Shown here in pieces: positions 25,257 through 34,274 of a stretch of 64,000 nt of DNA. Under the pieces are notes generated by a model. It saw only the letters and a list, made by a program, of their open reading frames with translations. It made no database searches and was not told where the DNA came from. The translations under genes were made by a program, and so were the position numbers. The stretch comes from Geobacillus proteiniphilus (GTDB taxonomy: Bacteria; Bacillota; Bacilli; Bacillales; Anoxybacillaceae). The stretch spans positions 1 through 64,000 of the forward strand of contig NZ_MQMG01000009.1 in assembly GCF_001908025.1 (NCBI RefSeq), read 5' to 3'. How positions within the stretch are numbered: the stretch's first letter is position 1; every line of letters begins with the position of its first letter.

Positions 25257-26462
25257 TTACGATTGGCTGTTTTCTCTCGCCTTGAGCGTGACCGACACGG
25301 TGGTCTCAAATCCGTCGCGGTAGACGGTCATCTTAATGCGGTCACCGACCGATGTTTTCGTATACAAATATTTGCGCAAGGCGCTGACGCTGTCGATTTT
25401 GTCGCCGTTGATGGCGACGATGACGTCTTTTGACTTCAACCCGGCATCGGCCGCCGGCGAGAACGGTTCGACCGCGGTGATGGCGGCGCCGCTTGTCACA
25501 TTAGACGGCAATTTCAGCTCACCGGTGCGGACGTCATCGGACAAATCGGCCACATCGACGAGCTGGACGCCAAGGTACGGGCGTTTGATTTTCCCGTCTT
25601 TCATGAGCTGTTCGACAATCGGTTTGACATTTTCACTTGGGATGGCAAAGCCGAGCCCTTCGACGCCCGTTTCCGCGATTTTCATGCTGTTGATGCCGAT
25701 CACTTGACCCGCGCTGTTGATGAGCGCCCCACCGCTGTTGCCCGGGTTGATCGCCGCATCCGTTTGGATGACGTCGATTTCCCAATCGCCGTCTGATGTG
25801 GACACCGGCATCGTCCGTTTGCCGCTGACGATGCCTTCCGTCACCGTCCGCGACAAATCAAGTCCGAGCGGGTTGCCGATCGCCGCCACGGGTTCGCCGA
25901 TTTGCACTTTCGACGAGTCGCCGAAGCTCGCCACTTTCGTTACGCCATCGGCTGGGATTTTCAAGACGGCCAAATCGGTCAACGCATCCGCGCCGACGAT
26001 GTCGGCTTTCACCTTTTTGCCGTTCGGGAGCGCCACCTCCACTTTGTTCGCTCCTTCAATGACATGGTTGTTCGTCACAATGTAGGCCACATTGCCTTCT
26101 TTTTTAAAGATGACGCCCGAACCCGTTCCCGCTTCTGTATCTTGTGCTTGATCAGAGAAAAAGTCCACTTGCTTCTGAATGTTGACGACTCCGACGACCG
26201 CATCGGCGACTTGATTGATCGCCGCGATCATGTTGGTCTTCGTGCTCGAGGTCGGCTGCAATGGCAGCGCCTCGCTTTTTGCGGTCGTTTCCGCCGCTTC
26301 CGTTTGGGAATTGGTTTCGCCGTGAATCCATTTCGGCGCTACATACCATGTCGCCGCGCTGCCGATCACCGCCCCAGCGACGGAAGCGGCAAGCCACGAT
26401 ACGAAGCGGCCGCGGCGTTTCGGCTGCGGAGTTGGTGTTGGTTCAAATGGCATCATGTCCAT
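25257..26462 (-). CDS. htrA: HtrA/DegP-like membrane-anchored serine protease with PDZ domain
   Basis: 401 aa. Short cytosolic lead with PTPTPQPKRRGR, one transmembrane anchor (about 19-40), a trypsin-like S1C domain with catalytic His in YIVTNNHVIEGA, Asp in ALTDLAVLKI and Ser in NPGNSGGALI, then a C-terminal PDZ domain (about 295-390). It degrades or refolds damaged exported proteins at the outer face of the membrane. Ribosome site GGAGGAGATGACAA precedes the ATG. Monocistronic. I could not tell HtrA, HtrB and HtrC paralogues apart. Confidence 0.93.
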   Translation of the reverse strand: MDMMPFEPTPTPQPKRRGRFVSWLAASVAGAVIGSAATWYVAPKWIHGETNSQTEAAETTAKSEALPLQPTSSTKTNMIAAINQVADAVVGVVNIQKQVDFFSDQAQDTEAGTGSGVIFKKEGNVAYIVTNNHVIEGANKVEVALPNGKKVKADIVGADALTDLAVLKIPADGVTKVASFGDSSKVQIGEPVAAIGNPLGLDLSRTVTEGIVSGKRTMPVSTSDGDWEIDVIQTDAAINPGNSGGALINSAGQVIGINSMKIAETGVEGLGFAIPSENVKPIVEQLMKDGKIKRPYLGVQLVDVADLSDDVRTGELKLPSNVTSGAAITAVEPFSPAADAGLKSKDVIVAINGDKIDSVSALRKYLYTKTSVGDRIKMTVYRDGFETTVSVTLKARENSQS

Positions 26463-26696
26463 TTGTCATCTCCTCCTTTATCATGAATGGTCATCCATAA
26501 CCAAACATTGGACAGCTTCGAGCGAATGCCGACAAAGCAACGGAAAGGCGGATGAAACACAACCATGTCTCCTACATCCATCGGTCTTACACAAAGACAA
26601 GACGATCCTTTCCGCCGCTTTTCCATTTGCGCCATACAATGGTTGAGCTGCATGTTCCGTTCCATCTTTCCAAAATCGCATCTGACGATTTTCCGA

Positions 26697-27119
26697 TTAG
26701 ACCGTCTCCGGCGCGGCGGGCGTCCGCTTTTGCTTCCGCCTGCGCCCAGCTGCGAGCGTGCGAATCGACAAGTAAATGCCCGTCGCCGTTAAAATGATCA
26801 TCGCCACTGCGGCAAGATCGACCGCCCAACGGATGTCGAGCGAGCCGATTCGCCCTTCGTGCAGCTGGCGGATGAACATTCCAAGCGACGTCCCTCCCCC
26901 TTCAGCGCGCGGCGCCACCGGTGCGGCGGCTGCTCCTCCGTCAGATGCTTGTCCCGCTCTGAACGTGCCGCCTTCTTGCATGGCGCGATGCATCTCGCCG
27001 CGTTCGGTCTGGCCGATGAGCCATGGTTCAGACAGAAGCAGGCCCGTCACCGCCTCAACAAGCAAAAAGATCGAACTGATCAATCCAATCCAAAGATGCA
27101 AATTCCTCATTTTCCTCAT
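26697..27119 (-). CDS. PepSY-associated transmembrane protein
   Basis: 140 aa: a first helix (LHLWIGLISSIFLLVEAVTGLLL), an extracytoplasmic loop rich in Gly/Ala/Glu (about 45-85) and a second helix (AVDLAAVAMIILTATGIYLSI), ending in a basic tail. This is the two-helix PepSY_TM_like plan. It is transcribed divergently from a two-component system, with paired GTGAAAA boxes between them, so it is a likely target of that regulator. ATG with GGAGG 9 bases upstream. Confidence 0.7.
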   Translation of the reverse strand: MRKMRNLHLWIGLISSIFLLVEAVTGLLLSEPWLIGQTERGEMHRAMQEGGTFRAGQASDGGAAAAPVAPRAEGGGTSLGMFIRQLHEGRIGSLDIRWAVDLAAVAMIILTATGIYLSIRTLAAGRRRKQKRTPAAPETV

Positions 27120-27167
27120 CGCCGTTTTCCTCCTTTTCCTCTTCGCCCATCATCATAACCAAGGAAA

Positions 27168-27243
27168 GTGAAAAAATGGTGAAAATCCTTCCCTTCCATT
27201 AGCGAGCGAAGCCAAGCGCACAGCTTTTTCACCGTTTTTTCAC
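27168..27243. promoter_or_regulatory. Two pairs of GTGAAAA boxes between divergent genes
   Basis: GTGAAAA occurs at 27168-27174 and 27179-27185 (11-base step). Its complement TTTTCAC occurs at 27226-27232 and 27237-27243 (again 11 bases). Direct repeats one helical turn apart are the normal binding form of OmpR-type regulators, and the two pairs face the two divergent genes. A TATGAT -10 for the regulator gene lies just downstream. Confidence 0.5.
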
Positions 27244-27292
27244 GGATGTTTGGTATGATAAAAACAAGGAAGCTGGAACGGGAGGAAAGGCG

Positions 27293-27964
27293 ATGAAAAT
27301 TTTGCTTGCGGAAGATGATCTCCATTTAGGGGAATTGATTGTGCATTTATTAAAAAAGAAAGGAATCGACCATATCGATTGGGTTCAAGAGGGCGAAGAC
27401 GCATACGATTACGCGATGGCGGAGTTTTACGACGTCGTCGTGCTCGATTGGATGCTTCCAAACGGCGATGGGGTGGACATTTGTCGGCGGTTGAGGCAAA
27501 ACGGCTATACGGGCGCGATTTTGATGTTGACGGCGAAAGACGCTGTGCAAGACCTCGTCACCGGGCTTGAAGCCGGGGCGGATGACTATTTGATCAAGCC
27601 GTTTGAAATCGATGAACTCGTCGCGCGCTTAAAAGCGCTCGCACGGCGCACGTTCGTCCCGCTCCAAGAGGAAAAAGTGACGTTTCACGGCTTCACATTG
27701 AACCGGACAAGCCATACGCTGCACCGCGGCGATGAAGAAATTTTCCTCACCCCGCGCGAGTTTCAGCTCCTTGACCTGCTCGTGCAAAACCAAGGCCAAG
27801 TCGTTCCGCGGGAGACGATTTTGGACCGCGTCTGGGGCTGGGATGCGGATGTGTCGATGAAAACGATCGATGCAACGATCAAACTATTGCGCAAAAAGTT
27901 GAAAGACGATGTCATTCAAACGGTGCGCGGGGTGGGATATAAAATTGATAAATCGATGGAATGA
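27293..27964 (+). CDS. OmpR-family response regulator
   Basis: 223 aa. Receiver domain with the phospho-acceptor Asp in VVVLDWMLPNGDG (about 53), the acidic pair LAEDD near the N terminus and the conserved Lys in LIKPFEID. A winged-helix DNA-binding domain (about 128-222) follows, ending TVRGVGYKI. Followed by, and overlapping, a histidine-kinase gene. Paired GTGAAAA boxes upstream suggest autoregulation. The signal is unknown. Confidence 0.93.
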   Translation: MKILLAEDDLHLGELIVHLLKKKGIDHIDWVQEGEDAYDYAMAEFYDVVVLDWMLPNGDGVDICRRLRQNGYTGAILMLTAKDAVQDLVTGLEAGADDYLIKPFEIDELVARLKALARRTFVPLQEEKVTFHGFTLNRTSHTLHRGDEEIFLTPREFQLLDLLVQNQGQVVPRETILDRVWGWDADVSMKTIDATIKLLRKKLKDDVIQTVRGVGYKIDKSME

Positions 27965-29318
27965 ATGGCGCGACTGGCTGCGCCGCTTAGGAAGCGCCGA
28001 CTTGTTCCGCCGCGCCCATTGGCGGCTGACGGCGCTCTATAGCGGCATTTTCACCTTGTTTCTCGCCTTGTTTATCATGATCGCCGCTGCACTGTTTTAC
28101 TGGATCACCACGTCCGATCAAGAGCGGCGCATCACCCGCCTCGCCGAGCAAGAGGCGAATACGATCGAGCAGTTTTTACTGAAGCAGAGCGATTTTGACT
28201 TGTTTAATGATGAAAGCGTCGTCCTACTTAGTGAAGATCAACTTTTCTTTTACGTGATCGGCCCGAACGGCGACCTGCTCGCCGGGGATGAAATTCATCC
28301 GCGCCTGCGCCCGTATTTTTTGAACGTCTTGTCCCGTATGGACACAGGCGAGCGCACCCCTGTGTATGTGACCGTGTCGCTGCCCGAGCATATGCCAGGC
28401 CTCGCCCGCGCCGCCGCTCGCGACTGGCGGGTGCTCGCTGTTGCCCATCCGCTTATCATTCATGGGGATTTTGCCGGCATGCTTTATATCGGGATGGACG
28501 TCACGTCGTTTTTCGGGGTGTTCCATTGGCTGCTCATTGTGCTCATCGGCCTGGCCGTTCTGTTTCTCGCCGGCGGGATGGCGCTTAGCTACTTTATGTC
28601 CAAGCGAGCGCTCATCCCGATTGAAGAAGCATACGAGCGGCAGCGCCAGTTCGTCGCCGACGCCTCGCACGAACTGCGGACGCCGCTGAGCGTCGTCTTC
28701 TCGTCCGTGGAGGCGCTTGCGCTGGAAGATGATGTGATGAAAAACGACTTCGCCCGCCGTTTGCTCGACCGCCTGCGTGAAGAATTGAAGCGGATCACGA
28801 AACTGATGAACGACCTGTTGACGCTCGCCCGCGCTGATGCGAAGCACGCCTCTTTGGAGCTGGCGAAACAAACATTTGATTTCCGCCCGCACGCTGAGCG
28901 CACGTTTCAGCTCGTGTCGGAACTCGCGGCGAAAAAGCAGATCACGATGCATTTTCACGCCCCAGAGCAGGCGATTGTCACCGCCGACCCGGACAAATTG
29001 ACGCAGCTGTTGTACATTTTGCTCGACAACGCGATCAAATACACTCCGGAAGGCGGAGAAGTGACATTGTCGATCCGCACCGAGCCGAAGCAGTTCGTCC
29101 TTTCCGTCAAAGACACCGGCATCGGCATCCCTCCCGAGGACATCGGCCGCATTTTCGACCGCTTTTACCGCGTCGACAAAGCGCGCTCGCGCCAACAAGG
29201 CGGCCACGGCCTCGGCCTGTCCATCGCCAAATGGATCGTTGACGCCCATGGCGGCACGATCCACGTCCAAAGCCAAGTCGGCCAAGGATCGGAATTTCTT
29301 GTCCGTCTGCCTGTCTAA
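27945..29318 (+). CDS. Sensor histidine kinase
   Basis: About 457 aa from the TTG at 27945 (RINRWNEWRD-like start after GGGGTGGGATATAAAA); an ATG at 27909 in the same frame lies deeper inside the regulator gene. Two membrane helices (about 28-52 and 180-205) bracket an extracytoplasmic sensor. H-box VADASHELRTPLSV, N-box LLDNAIKYTPEGG, G1 DTGIGIPPED, F FDRFYR, G2 GGHGLGLSIAKW. It overlaps the response regulator by 20 bases, a co-translated pair. Cognate signal not evident; the divergent PepSY gene hints at an envelope cue. Confidence 0.9.
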   Translation: MINRWNEWRDWLRRLGSADLFRRAHWRLTALYSGIFTLFLALFIMIAAALFYWITTSDQERRITRLAEQEANTIEQFLLKQSDFDLFNDESVVLLSEDQLFFYVIGPNGDLLAGDEIHPRLRPYFLNVLSRMDTGERTPVYVTVSLPEHMPGLARAAARDWRVLAVAHPLIIHGDFAGMLYIGMDVTSFFGVFHWLLIVLIGLAVLFLAGGMALSYFMSKRALIPIEEAYERQRQFVADASHELRTPLSVVFSSVEALALEDDVMKNDFARRLLDRLREELKRITKLMNDLLTLARADAKHASLELAKQTFDFRPHAERTFQLVSELAAKKQITMHFHAPEQAIVTADPDKLTQLLYILLDNAIKYTPEGGEVTLSIRTEPKQFVLSVKDTGIGIPPEDIGRIFDRFYRVDKARSRQQGGHGLGLSIAKWIVDAHGGTIHVQSQVGQGSEFLVRLPV

Positions 29319-29512
29319 AAGGGAGGTGAAAAACCATCGTTTTCCCATCATGCAGCGGTCTTCGAGGGAATGCAAAGGTTAAGGTTCGCAAACTTTCTCT
29401 ATTTGAGAACCCGCATTTTTGTGCCGCGTTTTCTATTAAATCACCGTCCTTCTCAGTTTTTGCGCTTACCGTCATCGACAGCCGACAAGGCGTTCATGCT
29501 TTCCTCTAAGTC

Positions 29513-29545
29513 AAAAGGTGTCCCAAACGGATCGGGACACCTTTT
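29513..29545 (+). terminator. Strong intrinsic terminator
   Basis: AAAAGGTGTCCC-9 nt-GGGACACCTTTT. The stem ends in T residues on both strands, so it can work in both directions. It lies 195 bases after the kinase gene; the sequence between contains no gene I can support. Confidence 0.8.
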
Positions 29546-29620
29546 GCTCATCATGACCAGATGAACGGTTGAACCTTATATTTTACCATACCTTAAAGAT
29601 GAATTGATCATTTCTACTTG

Positions 29621-29683
29621 TTGCAAGCATATGTTGTTTATGTTAAGATGTAAAACGAAATGACCAAAATGTCCATTTAGTCA
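29621..29683 (+). promoter_or_regulatory. yhgD promoter and TetR operator 1
   Basis: -35 TTGCAA (29621-29626), 17-base spacer, -10 TAAGAT (29644-29649). Just downstream, 29661-29683 reads TGACCAAAATG-TCCATTTAGTCA. Its complement matches operator 2 at 30300-30322 except at two central bases, which marks it as the repressor site. Confidence 0.75.
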
Positions 29684-29703
29684 AAAACAAAGGATGAACG
29701 CCC

Positions 29704-30273
29704 ATGTCAGATAAAAAGAAACAAATTATTGATGCAGCAACCAAGTCGTTTTCACTTTTTGGTTATAAGGCGACGACAATGGATCAAGTGGCGAAGATGG
29801 CGAAAGTCGGGAAAGGAACCATTTATACGTTTTTCAAAAGCAAAGAAGAGCTGCTTGAGGATATTGTTTCTTCCGTCATTTCCGAAATTAAGCGCGAGGC
29901 GGATGCGGCGATTGATCATCGCTTACCGTTTAATGAAAACGTACAACGAGCCTTGCAGCGTATCTTTACGTTTCGCAAAGAGCATGAACTGACAATAAAA
30001 CTTTTACAAGAAGTTCGTGATATTGGCACGCCAGCTGTACGGGACGTGATGAAGCGGCTTGATCGCGAAATGATCGCTTACATTCGTGAGAAAATTGAAG
30101 AGGCGATGGCAAAAGGTGAAGTTCGTTCTTGCGATTCGGAGTTAATGGCGTTTTTAATGTTTAAAATGTACATTGCTTTAAACATTGATTGGGGAAAAGA
30201 GCACGAACCATTGTCTCAACAAAAGATTGCCGAACTGTTTGATTTATATTTGTTAAAAGGATTGTCTCCATGA
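29704..30273 (+). CDS. yhgD: TetR/AcrR-family repressor (YhgD-like)
   Basis: 189 aa. N-terminal TetR HTH (about 8-55: IIDAATKSFSLFGYKATTMD, QVAKMAKVGKGTIYTFFKSK), then a helical ligand-binding core. It stands directly before yhgE, as in Bacillus subtilis. Near-identical operators occur before both genes, so it probably represses itself and yhgE. Confidence 0.85.
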   Translation: MSDKKKQIIDAATKSFSLFGYKATTMDQVAKMAKVGKGTIYTFFKSKEELLEDIVSSVISEIKREADAAIDHRLPFNENVQRALQRIFTFRKEHELTIKLLQEVRDIGTPAVRDVMKRLDREMIAYIREKIEEAMAKGEVRSCDSELMAFLMFKMYIALNIDWGKEHEPLSQQKIAELFDLYLLKGLSP

Positions 30274-30299
30274 TGGACCTTCTCTTTTTTATGAAAAAA

Positions 30300-30322
30300 T
30301 GACTAAATGGACAAATTGGTCA
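30300..30322 (+). promoter_or_regulatory. TetR operator 2 before yhgE
   Basis: TGACTAAATGGACA-AA-TTGGTCA, the second copy of the operator seen before yhgD. It lies between the yhgD stop (30273) and the yhgE GTG start (30350). Its presence argues against an upstream ATG at 30299, which would fall inside it. Confidence 0.7.
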
Positions 30323-30349
30323 ACGTTTTTACAAAAGGAGGTTAAGCAT

Positions 30350-32659
30350 GTGCACGCATTTCAATTATGGATGCAAGAATTGAAAGCAGTCACATCCAAT
30401 CGGAAAGTGCTTATTCCGATTATGGCTGTATTATTTATTCCACTTCTATACAGCGGCATGTTTTTATGGGCGTTTTGGGATCCATACGATCATTTGGACG
30501 AACTTCCTGTCGCCGTGGTAAACAAAGACAAAGGGACAACGTTTGAGGGGAAAGAGTTTCATCTCGGCGATGATCTTGTTGAAAAGTTAAAAGAAAAAAA
30601 ACAGTTTGATTGGCATTTTGTAAACGAACGTGAAGGGGAAAAAGGATTAAAAGAACAAAGGTACTATATGCTCATTCAAATCCCTGAAGATTTTTCACAA
30701 AATGCGACGACGTTACAAGACGATCATCCGAAAAAACTTCAACTTATTTACAAGCCCAATGAAGGGTTTAACTTTTTATCCGCCCAAATTGGCGGAACAG
30801 CCGTTGAAAAAATCAAAACAGAAGTAGCCAAAACGTTAACGGAAACGTACGCAGAAAATATGTTTGAAAACATTCAAACATTAGCAGATGGGTTAACAAA
30901 AGCGAGCGATGGGGCAAAACAATTACATGATGGTCTCGGCGAGGCAAAAAATGGAACAAACAAACTGTATGATGGAATGAAAAAAGCGCAGGATGGATCA
31001 AAAGATTTGCATCATCATTTAGCGACACTTGCCGAAAAATCCATTGCCTTTACTGACGGATTGCATCAAGCAACCAATGGTTCCGCGCAAGTTCAAACAG
31101 GTGTTCAAATGCTTGACAATGGGATGAAACACATGGTGGACGGGCAAGGGCAGCTGCTTGACGGAGCAAAACAAGCGCAAGAAGGAACCGCGAATCTTGC
31201 TTCAGGTGCAAAACGTGTATATGAAGGAATGCAAGCACTCGATGCCCGCATGTCGCAACTTTTGCAAGGTTCGGAACAATTAAGCGGGGGAGCCGAAAAG
31301 CTAGCAACATCACTTGCACAATGGCAACAAGGGGCGACTCAAGTTCAAACAGGGGCGACTCAAGTAACAGGTGGGCTTGAACAGTTAGCGGCGCAGCTTG
31401 ATGCACTCATTGCTCAAACCTCAAATCCAACGCAAAAGGCTGTGTATGAGCAGCTAAAAGAAAATGTTGTAAAATTATCATTAGGAAGCAAACAAATCGA
31501 AAATGGCATTGCTCAGTTAAACGATGGAGCCAAAGCATTACAATCAGGAGCAGCATCGTTAAACGGAGGGGCGAAACAGCTGCATGAAGGGCATATTGCC
31601 CTCGATCGCGGAGTAAACGAACTGCTTGCCGGACAACAACAGCTTGTAGATGGCGCAAATGCACTTGCGAACGGCCAAGAAAAGCTTGTTGCAGGCATGA
31701 ATACGTTACACGAAAAAATGAAAGAAGCGGAACAAGGAGCAGCCAAGCTCGCGAATGGCGGCCAAACGCTTGCCTCCAGTCTGCAAGTGCTTGCTCAAGG
31801 CGCTGACCAGCTTCAAGACGGCGCACACCAATTGGCGGATGGTTCGCAGCAATTAGCAAGCGGAATGAATGAATTAACGAGTGGAACAAGGAATTTGCAA
31901 GATGGTATGAATCGACTGACAGACGGCTCAGAAGAACTAGTGGATAAGTTAAAAGAAGGGGCCAAAAAAGCAAGCGACGTAAAAGCAAATGAAGACGTAT
32001 ACGACATGTTTGCAGAACCGGTGAAAGTAAAAAATGAAAAAGTGAATGAAGTGCCAAACTACGGAACAGGATTTACACCATATTTCTTGTCGTTAGGATT
32101 GTTTGTTGGGGCGCTTTTACTTTCGATTGTCTTCCCGCTTCGCGAACCAGCGGGGGTTCCGCGTTCACCATTTCATTGGTTTTTTGCAAAATTTGGTGTA
32201 CTCATTGGTGTTGGTATTTTGCAAGCGCTCCTTGCCGATAGCGTATTGCTTTACGGACTTGACTTACAAGTGAAAAGTGTTCCGTTCTTTATCTTGTTTA
32301 GCGTCGTCACAAGCATTACTTTTTTATCTGTCATTCAATTTCTCGTTACAGCCTTTGGGGACCCGGGACGGTTTATTGGGATTGTCGTATTAATTTTGCA
32401 ATTAACAACAAGCGCTGGAACGTTCCCACTCGAGTTAATTCCGCGTTCGTTGCAGCATTTTAACGCATGGCTCCCAATGACCTATTCTGTTTTCGGATTC
32501 AAGGCGGTCATCTCAAGCGGCGATTTCTCATTTATGTGGGAAAACATCGGTAAGTTGCTCCTGTTTATCGTCGCCATGATGGGTGGAACGATGACATATT
32601 TTACGATTCAACATCGCCGGCGATTTGCAACGGCCGTCGAACAAGCTTCTGAGGCATAA
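30350..32659 (+). CDS. yhgE: YhgE/Pip-type membrane protein with long coiled periplasmic region
   Basis: 769 aa from the GTG at 30350, chosen for AAAGGAGG 8 bases upstream. One N-terminal transmembrane helix (about 22-42) is followed by the YhgE N domain and a very long segment (about 195-540) built of repeated L-x-x-G-x-x-x-L units (DGAKQLHDG, SGAKRVYEG, QLADGSQQLASG and many more). The C-terminal ABC2-like membrane domain has about five to six helices. Pip is a phage receptor in Lactococcus and YhgE relatives occur beside export systems; the exact job is unknown. Under the adjacent TetR regulator. Confidence 0.85.
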   Translation: MHAFQLWMQELKAVTSNRKVLIPIMAVLFIPLLYSGMFLWAFWDPYDHLDELPVAVVNKDKGTTFEGKEFHLGDDLVEKLKEKKQFDWHFVNEREGEKGLKEQRYYMLIQIPEDFSQNATTLQDDHPKKLQLIYKPNEGFNFLSAQIGGTAVEKIKTEVAKTLTETYAENMFENIQTLADGLTKASDGAKQLHDGLGEAKNGTNKLYDGMKKAQDGSKDLHHHLATLAEKSIAFTDGLHQATNGSAQVQTGVQMLDNGMKHMVDGQGQLLDGAKQAQEGTANLASGAKRVYEGMQALDARMSQLLQGSEQLSGGAEKLATSLAQWQQGATQVQTGATQVTGGLEQLAAQLDALIAQTSNPTQKAVYEQLKENVVKLSLGSKQIENGIAQLNDGAKALQSGAASLNGGAKQLHEGHIALDRGVNELLAGQQQLVDGANALANGQEKLVAGMNTLHEKMKEAEQGAAKLANGGQTLASSLQVLAQGADQLQDGAHQLADGSQQLASGMNELTSGTRNLQDGMNRLTDGSEELVDKLKEGAKKASDVKANEDVYDMFAEPVKVKNEKVNEVPNYGTGFTPYFLSLGLFVGALLLSIVFPLREPAGVPRSPFHWFFAKFGVLIGVGILQALLADSVLLYGLDLQVKSVPFFILFSVVTSITFLSVIQFLVTAFGDPGRFIGIVVLILQLTTSAGTFPLELIPRSLQHFNAWLPMTYSVFGFKAVISSGDFSFMWENIGKLLLFIVAMMGGTMTYFTIQHRRRFATAVEQASEA

Positions 32660-32680
32660 TACGCTTCAGAAGCTTTTTTT
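32644..32680 (+). terminator. Intrinsic terminator of yhgE
   Basis: AAGCTTCTGA and TCAGAAGCTT arms followed by TTTTTT. The left arm is inside the last codons of yhgE. Confidence 0.8.
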
Positions 32681-32965
32681 CTGAAGGGCTTAATCCGGGA
32701 AAACGATGCTTTGTCAAATGCCGCCCCGACAAAACATGTTTCTCACACCCTTCACTTCATTTCTATGTAATTGAACATTTTTTCATCATTTCTTGTCAAC
32801 ATACGAGGATCAATCGTTTCACTGCCAATGAATTTTAGATTCGTTTTACGGAATTGATGATGTTCACAACCGATTGAAAAAATTTTTGTTTTCACCTAAT
32901 TTTCTCCTTCCCCCTCTACAATACAAACCGTAAGCCAGTCCACCACCAAAAAAGGAGGTGACGAC

Positions 32966-33484
32966 GTGAAAAAAACACGGACTCTTCTTCTCATCGCGCT
33001 CATGGCCATCGTTGGATTCACCATGTTCCATCTCGCGCCATATGAAGCAATGGCGCACGGGCGTCCGGGCGCCCCGTTTGACGGCATGCATGGCGGATTC
33101 GGGCATCACCGTCCAGCGCTCGGCATGGGGCCGCGCGGAGGCTGGATGATTCCGGGCGTGATCATGTGGCTCATCCCGCTCTTGCTCGTGGGCGCGGGGG
33201 CGATATGGCTCGCAGTGAAGCGGTCGAAGCGCTGGATCGGTTGGGCGCTTGTCGCTTTAGGCGTTGCTGCGATCTTGCCGAAATGGGTGCTGATCTTGCT
33301 GGCGCTGGCCGCCGTGTACGCCTTAGGACGCCGCCAAGAGCGAAAACAGACCTTGTCCAAAGAATGGGTGCCAGCACCGCCATCCGTTTCTGTCGATTGG
33401 TTGGATGAATGGGAAAAAACAATACAAAAGGAGGCAAAACAACATGGGCATTTTTCGCCGGATCAAAACGATCATTCTCGCTGA
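32966..33484 (+). CDS. Small exported/membrane protein upstream of pspA
   Basis: 172 aa. Signal-peptide-like start (MKKTRTLLLIALMAIVGFTM, then AHGRPG), a Gly/His/Pro-rich stretch (GMHGGFGHHRPALGMGPRGG, about 40-62), two to three hydrophobic helices (about 65-125) and a hydrophilic C-terminal tail. Its last 41 bases overlap pspA in another frame, so the two are co-expressed. Analogous to the membrane partners (PspB/LiaI/LiaF types) encoded with PspA proteins, but no family is recognised. ATG after AAAGGAGGTGACGAC. Confidence 0.65.
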   Translation: MKKTRTLLLIALMAIVGFTMFHLAPYEAMAHGRPGAPFDGMHGGFGHHRPALGMGPRGGWMIPGVIMWLIPLLLVGAGAIWLAVKRSKRWIGWALVALGVAAILPKWVLILLALAAVYALGRRQERKQTLSKEWVPAPPSVSVDWLDEWEKTIQKEAKQHGHFSPDQNDHSR

Positions 33485-34097
33485 GGCGAATGAACAAATT
33501 GACCGATGGGAAGACCCCGTTGCCATGACGAAACAATATTTGCGCGAGCTTGAGCAACAACTCGAACAAGGCCGCCAAGCGCTCGCCCAACAATGGGTCG
33601 CCGAGCGGCGCTATGAGACGCTCATCGCCCAAGCCGAAGCGACCATTGAGAAACGAAGCCGCCAAGCGAAACTGGCGCTCGAGCGCAACGAAGAATCGGT
33701 CGCCAAACTGGCGCTGCGCGATAAACTGCTGTACGAGAAAAAGCTGGAGGCGTACAAACAACAATACGAAGCCGTCAAAGCGAAAACAGCTGAGGTCGCC
33801 AATCGCTTGAACCAACTGCGCGAACGGTACGACGAACTCGCCGCCAAGCAGCTCGAGCTCGCGGCGCGGGTGAACGCCGCCCAAGCGTTGAAACAAATCG
33901 ACACGGCGCTCGCTTCGTTTTCCGCCGATGAGGCGCTGCGCGGTTTCGCCCGCATGGAAGAGCGCGTCATCGCCTTAGAAGCCGAAGCGGCCGCCGCCCG
34001 GTTCGGGACGAATGTTGCGTTGTCCCCCGTGCCATTTGATGAAGAAGTCGAACGTGAGTTAGCCAAGTGGAAAGAAGCCCAAGCGAAAAACGCCTAA
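33444..34097 (+). CDS. pspA: PspA/IM30 (LiaH-like) membrane-stress protein
   Basis: 217 aa from the ATG at 33444 (MGIFRRIKTIILAEANEQID), chosen for GGAGG 10 bases upstream and the conserved family start; an ATG at 33405 has neither. Almost entirely coiled coil (about 25-190), typical of ESCRT-III-like PspA/Vipp1 proteins that bind and repair the inner face of the membrane. Overlaps the upstream membrane gene; terminator follows at 34117. Confidence 0.9.
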   Translation: MGIFRRIKTIILAEANEQIDRWEDPVAMTKQYLRELEQQLEQGRQALAQQWVAERRYETLIAQAEATIEKRSRQAKLALERNEESVAKLALRDKLLYEKKLEAYKQQYEAVKAKTAEVANRLNQLRERYDELAAKQLELAARVNAAQALKQIDTALASFSADEALRGFARMEERVIALEAEAAAARFGTNVALSPVPFDEEVERELAKWKEAQAKNA

Positions 34098-34116
34098 TCC
34101 CCCCTTGACATAGATG

Positions 34117-34141
34117 CCCCCCTTGCCTTTGGGCAAGGGGG
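34117..34141 (+). terminator. Intrinsic terminator after pspA
   Basis: CCCCCTTGCC-TTTG-GGCAAGGGGG stem followed by ATTGGTTTGTT, 20 bases after the pspA stop. Confidence 0.75.
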
Positions 34142-34274
34142 ATTGGTTTGTTCTGGGAAATGACACCGCACGGCCTGACGGTCGTTTCCTCATTCAGAAG
34201 CAAAATCGTTTCCTTCGTTTTTCCATCGTGGTAAAATCATTAGAGAAACGAAATAATACAGGAGATGACCTCCC

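Noticed and set aside
28224-29375. Minus-strand frame of 383 codons opposite the histidine kinase
   Set aside because: The kinase motifs on the plus strand are unambiguous; the antisense frame has shadow composition and no ribosome site.
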